From contig JACKPB010000008.1 in NCBI GenBank assembly GCA_024233875.1, forward strand, positions 147,132 to 211,131: a stretch of 64,000 nucleotides of DNA, in the 5' to 3' direction. Made by a program: the position numbers and the translations under genes. Source of the DNA: Leptospiraceae bacterium (GTDB lineage: Bacteria > Spirochaetota > Leptospiria > Leptospirales > Leptospiraceae). The notes beneath the pieces were generated by a model. That model saw nothing but the letters and a program-made list of their open reading frames with translations, was not told the DNA's origin and searched no databases. Below are positions 62,588 through 64,000 of this stretch, piece after piece (the first letter of the stretch is position 1; every line of letters begins with the position of its first letter).

Positions 62588-63771
62588 GACTCTTTCATTT
62601 CATAAAGCTTAATCAGATCACTAGCTATATTTTTTTGCATAGCTTCATTGGTTCCTCCACCAATAGAAAGAAGAATCGAATCTCTATGCAATCTTTCTAT
62701 GGGATATTCACGACAGTATCCATATCCACCCAGAACCTGAATCGCATTTCTGGAAACCTGCTCTGCCATTCTGGTGGCTGCTAATTTGGCGGAAGCGGCT
62801 CCGATGGAGTTTCGAATGCCCGGATTTACCATAGATGCAACATTGTATACCAGTGATCTTGCCTGGGAACAATCGACGTAAGATTCAGCGATCATTTTTT
62901 GTATCTGACCGAATTGAACCAGTTTTTTCCCGAAGGCTTCTCTGTGTCGGATTGAATAGTCGCACATAATATCAATTGATCTTTTCGCAATCCCGATAGA
63001 CTGGGCCGCAAGAGTGACTCTTTCGATCTCGAGATTTCTCATCATATGGGTGATCGCAGAATTCTCTTCCCCCACTAAATTCTCTTCCGGCACTTCCAGG
63101 TCTTCAAAAATCAACTGTGCTGTAGGAGACGATCGCATCCCCATTTTTTCTTCTTTCTTCCCAACAGAAAAACCCTTGAACGTCTTCTCTACGATAAACG
63201 AAGTAATTTTTCTATTGTCCTTTGAATCCAATTTTGCATAGACGAGAAAAACATCCCCATTGCTACCATTGGTTATGTACTGCTTGGTGCCATTGAGAAT
63301 GTATTTGTTTCCTTTCTTTTTGGCTATGGTTGTCATTCCCAGAACATCAGTTCCGGCTCCCGGTTCGGTCATTGCCATACCACCGATCCATTCGCCACTC
63401 AAGACTTTAGAGAGATACCTCTTTCTCTGATCTTCATTAGAAGAAAAATAAAAGTTATTTACGAATAAAACTTCATGTGCGAGATAAGAAAGGGTAAAGG
63501 CAGGGTCAAACTGCGACATCTCTTCGTGAACAATCACGGCCGCCACTGCATCCAGTCCGAGTCCACCATCTTTTTCGGGAACAGTCACTCCAAAAATTCC
63601 GAGTTCCTTTCCCAGCCTTCTAAAAAGAGTGTCATTGAACATTTCTTTTTCATCATGTTCTTTTGCCTGTTCATCCAGTTCTAATCTGGCAAACTTTCCA
63701 ACAGATTCCCTCAACTCTTTGTGATCTTCTGTAGGATTGAAGAGATTGTGATCGTTGTCTATTTTTATCAT
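62584..63771 (-). CDS. Acyl-CoA dehydrogenase (LCAD/IVD-type)
   Basis: 395 residues, standard length for the family. FAD and substrate motifs are MAMTEPGAGTDV and KMGMRSSPTAQL, with GGYGYCREYPIERLHRD in the C-terminal domain. The residue usual for MCAD (Glu in YEGT) is Gly (IGGGTNEAMQ), as in the long-chain and isovaleryl enzymes. There the base sits on helix G, and here the equivalent Glu250 is in NLEIERVTLAA, so activity is expected. Its ATG overlaps the TGA of the upstream RsmE gene. The substrate may be a branched or longer acyl-CoA. Confidence 0.93.
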   Translation of the reverse strand: MIKIDNDHNLFNPTEDHKELRESVGKFARLELDEQAKEHDEKEMFNDTLFRRLGKELGIFGVTVPEKDGGLGLDAVAAVIVHEEMSQFDPAFTLSYLAHEVLFVNNFYFSSNEDQRKRYLSKVLSGEWIGGMAMTEPGAGTDVLGMTTIAKKKGNKYILNGTKQYITNGSNGDVFLVYAKLDSKDNRKITSFIVEKTFKGFSVGKKEEKMGMRSSPTAQLIFEDLEVPEENLVGEENSAITHMMRNLEIERVTLAAQSIGIAKRSIDIMCDYSIRHREAFGKKLVQFGQIQKMIAESYVDCSQARSLVYNVASMVNPGIRNSIGAASAKLAATRMAEQVSRNAIQVLGGYGYCREYPIERLHRDSILLSIGGGTNEAMQKNIASDLIKLYEMKES

Positions 63772-64000
63772 CCTGACTTCCTAATAGAATATTGCAGAAC
63801 ACTCAGTGAATAGAGTGCTGCTGTTTCGATTCTCATGATAGTATCACCAAGATTGTATCCTTTTCTATCAAATTCTGTAAACATTTTTATCTCTTCCTCC
63901 CGAAACCCTCCCTCCGGTCCCAGAATTGGAGTAGAGATTCCGGTGAGTTCCGTTTTCCAGGGGATAGGAGAAGCGGGATCAAAATAAAATGAATCCGGAT
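63768..64000 (-). CDS. rsmE: 16S rRNA m3U1498 methyltransferase, C-terminal part
   Basis: The frame enters from the right edge and ends at TGA 63768, so only about 77 residues are visible. ISTPILGPEGGFREEEIK and LGDTIMRIETAALYSLSVLQ are the two best-conserved C-terminal stretches of the RsmE (SPOUT/trefoil knot) family, binding S-adenosylmethionine. The stop overlaps the start of the acyl-CoA dehydrogenase gene (ATGA), so the two are likely translated from the same message. Confidence 0.9.
   Translation of the reverse strand, partial: PDSFYFDPASPIPWKTELTGISTPILGPEGGFREEEIKMFTEFDRKGYNLGDTIMRIETAALYSLSVLQYSIRKSG

Noticed and set aside
62584..63771. Catalytic loss in the second acyl-CoA dehydrogenase (Gly in place of Glu in the EGT motif)
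   Set aside because: Gly here is normal for the LCAD/IVD branch, whose base is on helix G, where Glu250 is present.

Overview
The window looks like a chromosomal segment of a low-GC spirochaete, most likely a member of the Leptospiraceae. Supporting signs are AT-rich sequence, spirochaete-style lipoprotein signal peptides with relaxed lipoboxes, a plant-type ferredoxin-NADP reductase, a CarD-like regulator next to a PIN/TRAM membrane protein, several very large PAS/hybrid histidine kinases, 7TM-receptor (7TMR-DISM) kinases and two membrane adenylate cyclases. This assignment is inferred from gene content and not proven. I see no rRNA, tRNA, CRISPR array, phage or complete insertion sequence.

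Layout. 1-3.2 kb: a partial secreted ankyrin protein, two MaoC-type hot-dog proteins, an unknown protein and a GntR regulator. 3.2-8.5 kb: an acyl-CoA dehydrogenase divergent from the GntR gene with a 14-bp perfect palindrome between them, then a hybrid kinase. 8.5-9.9 kb: a 1.4-kb AT-rich gene-free stretch holding two dispersed repeats. 9.9-22 kb: FNR plus a PC4-like protein, an M23 protein with an apparent CTG start, a second hybrid kinase and a class A PBP. 21.4-27 kb: an alpha/beta hydrolase, a DUF455 ferritin-like protein, an ATP-grasp-like protein, and secreted proteins including a second M23. 27-31.5 kb: an NtrC-type regulator and kinase pair, then a short LeuA homologue behind a textbook leucine attenuator. 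31.5-38 kb: a DUF2339 membrane protein, an M48 protease, an adenylate cyclase and a CheY-like regulator. 38-51.6 kb: an epimerase, cytochrome c, a STAS protein, a frameshifted lipoprotein with a TPR/Mrr-like partner, a SPOR protein, CarD, PIN/TRAM, a pseudokinase-cyclase and an ABC-F ATPase. 51.6-64 kb: mnmG heading a tightly overlapped run of membrane sensors and envelope proteins, then a methyltransferase, acylphosphatase, acyl-CoA dehydrogenase and partial RsmE.

The strongest regulatory element is the leucine attenuator at 31359-31470: a 16-residue leader peptide ending in six leucine codons, with mutually exclusive antiterminator and terminator helices. The strongest anomalies are: an NtrC-family regulator lacking GAFTGA; a lipoprotein gene out of frame at a run of ten A/T; a cyclase fused to a degenerate histidine-kinase core; an NlpC/P60 protein without its catalytic cysteine; a 156-bp dispersed repeat in two nearly identical copies; and near-universal zero-gap or overlapping convergent gene ends.

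Genes are densely packed. ATGA or similar stop/start overlaps couple many neighbours. Signalling genes (five histidine kinases, three free or fused regulator systems, two cyclases) make up an unusually large share of the window.
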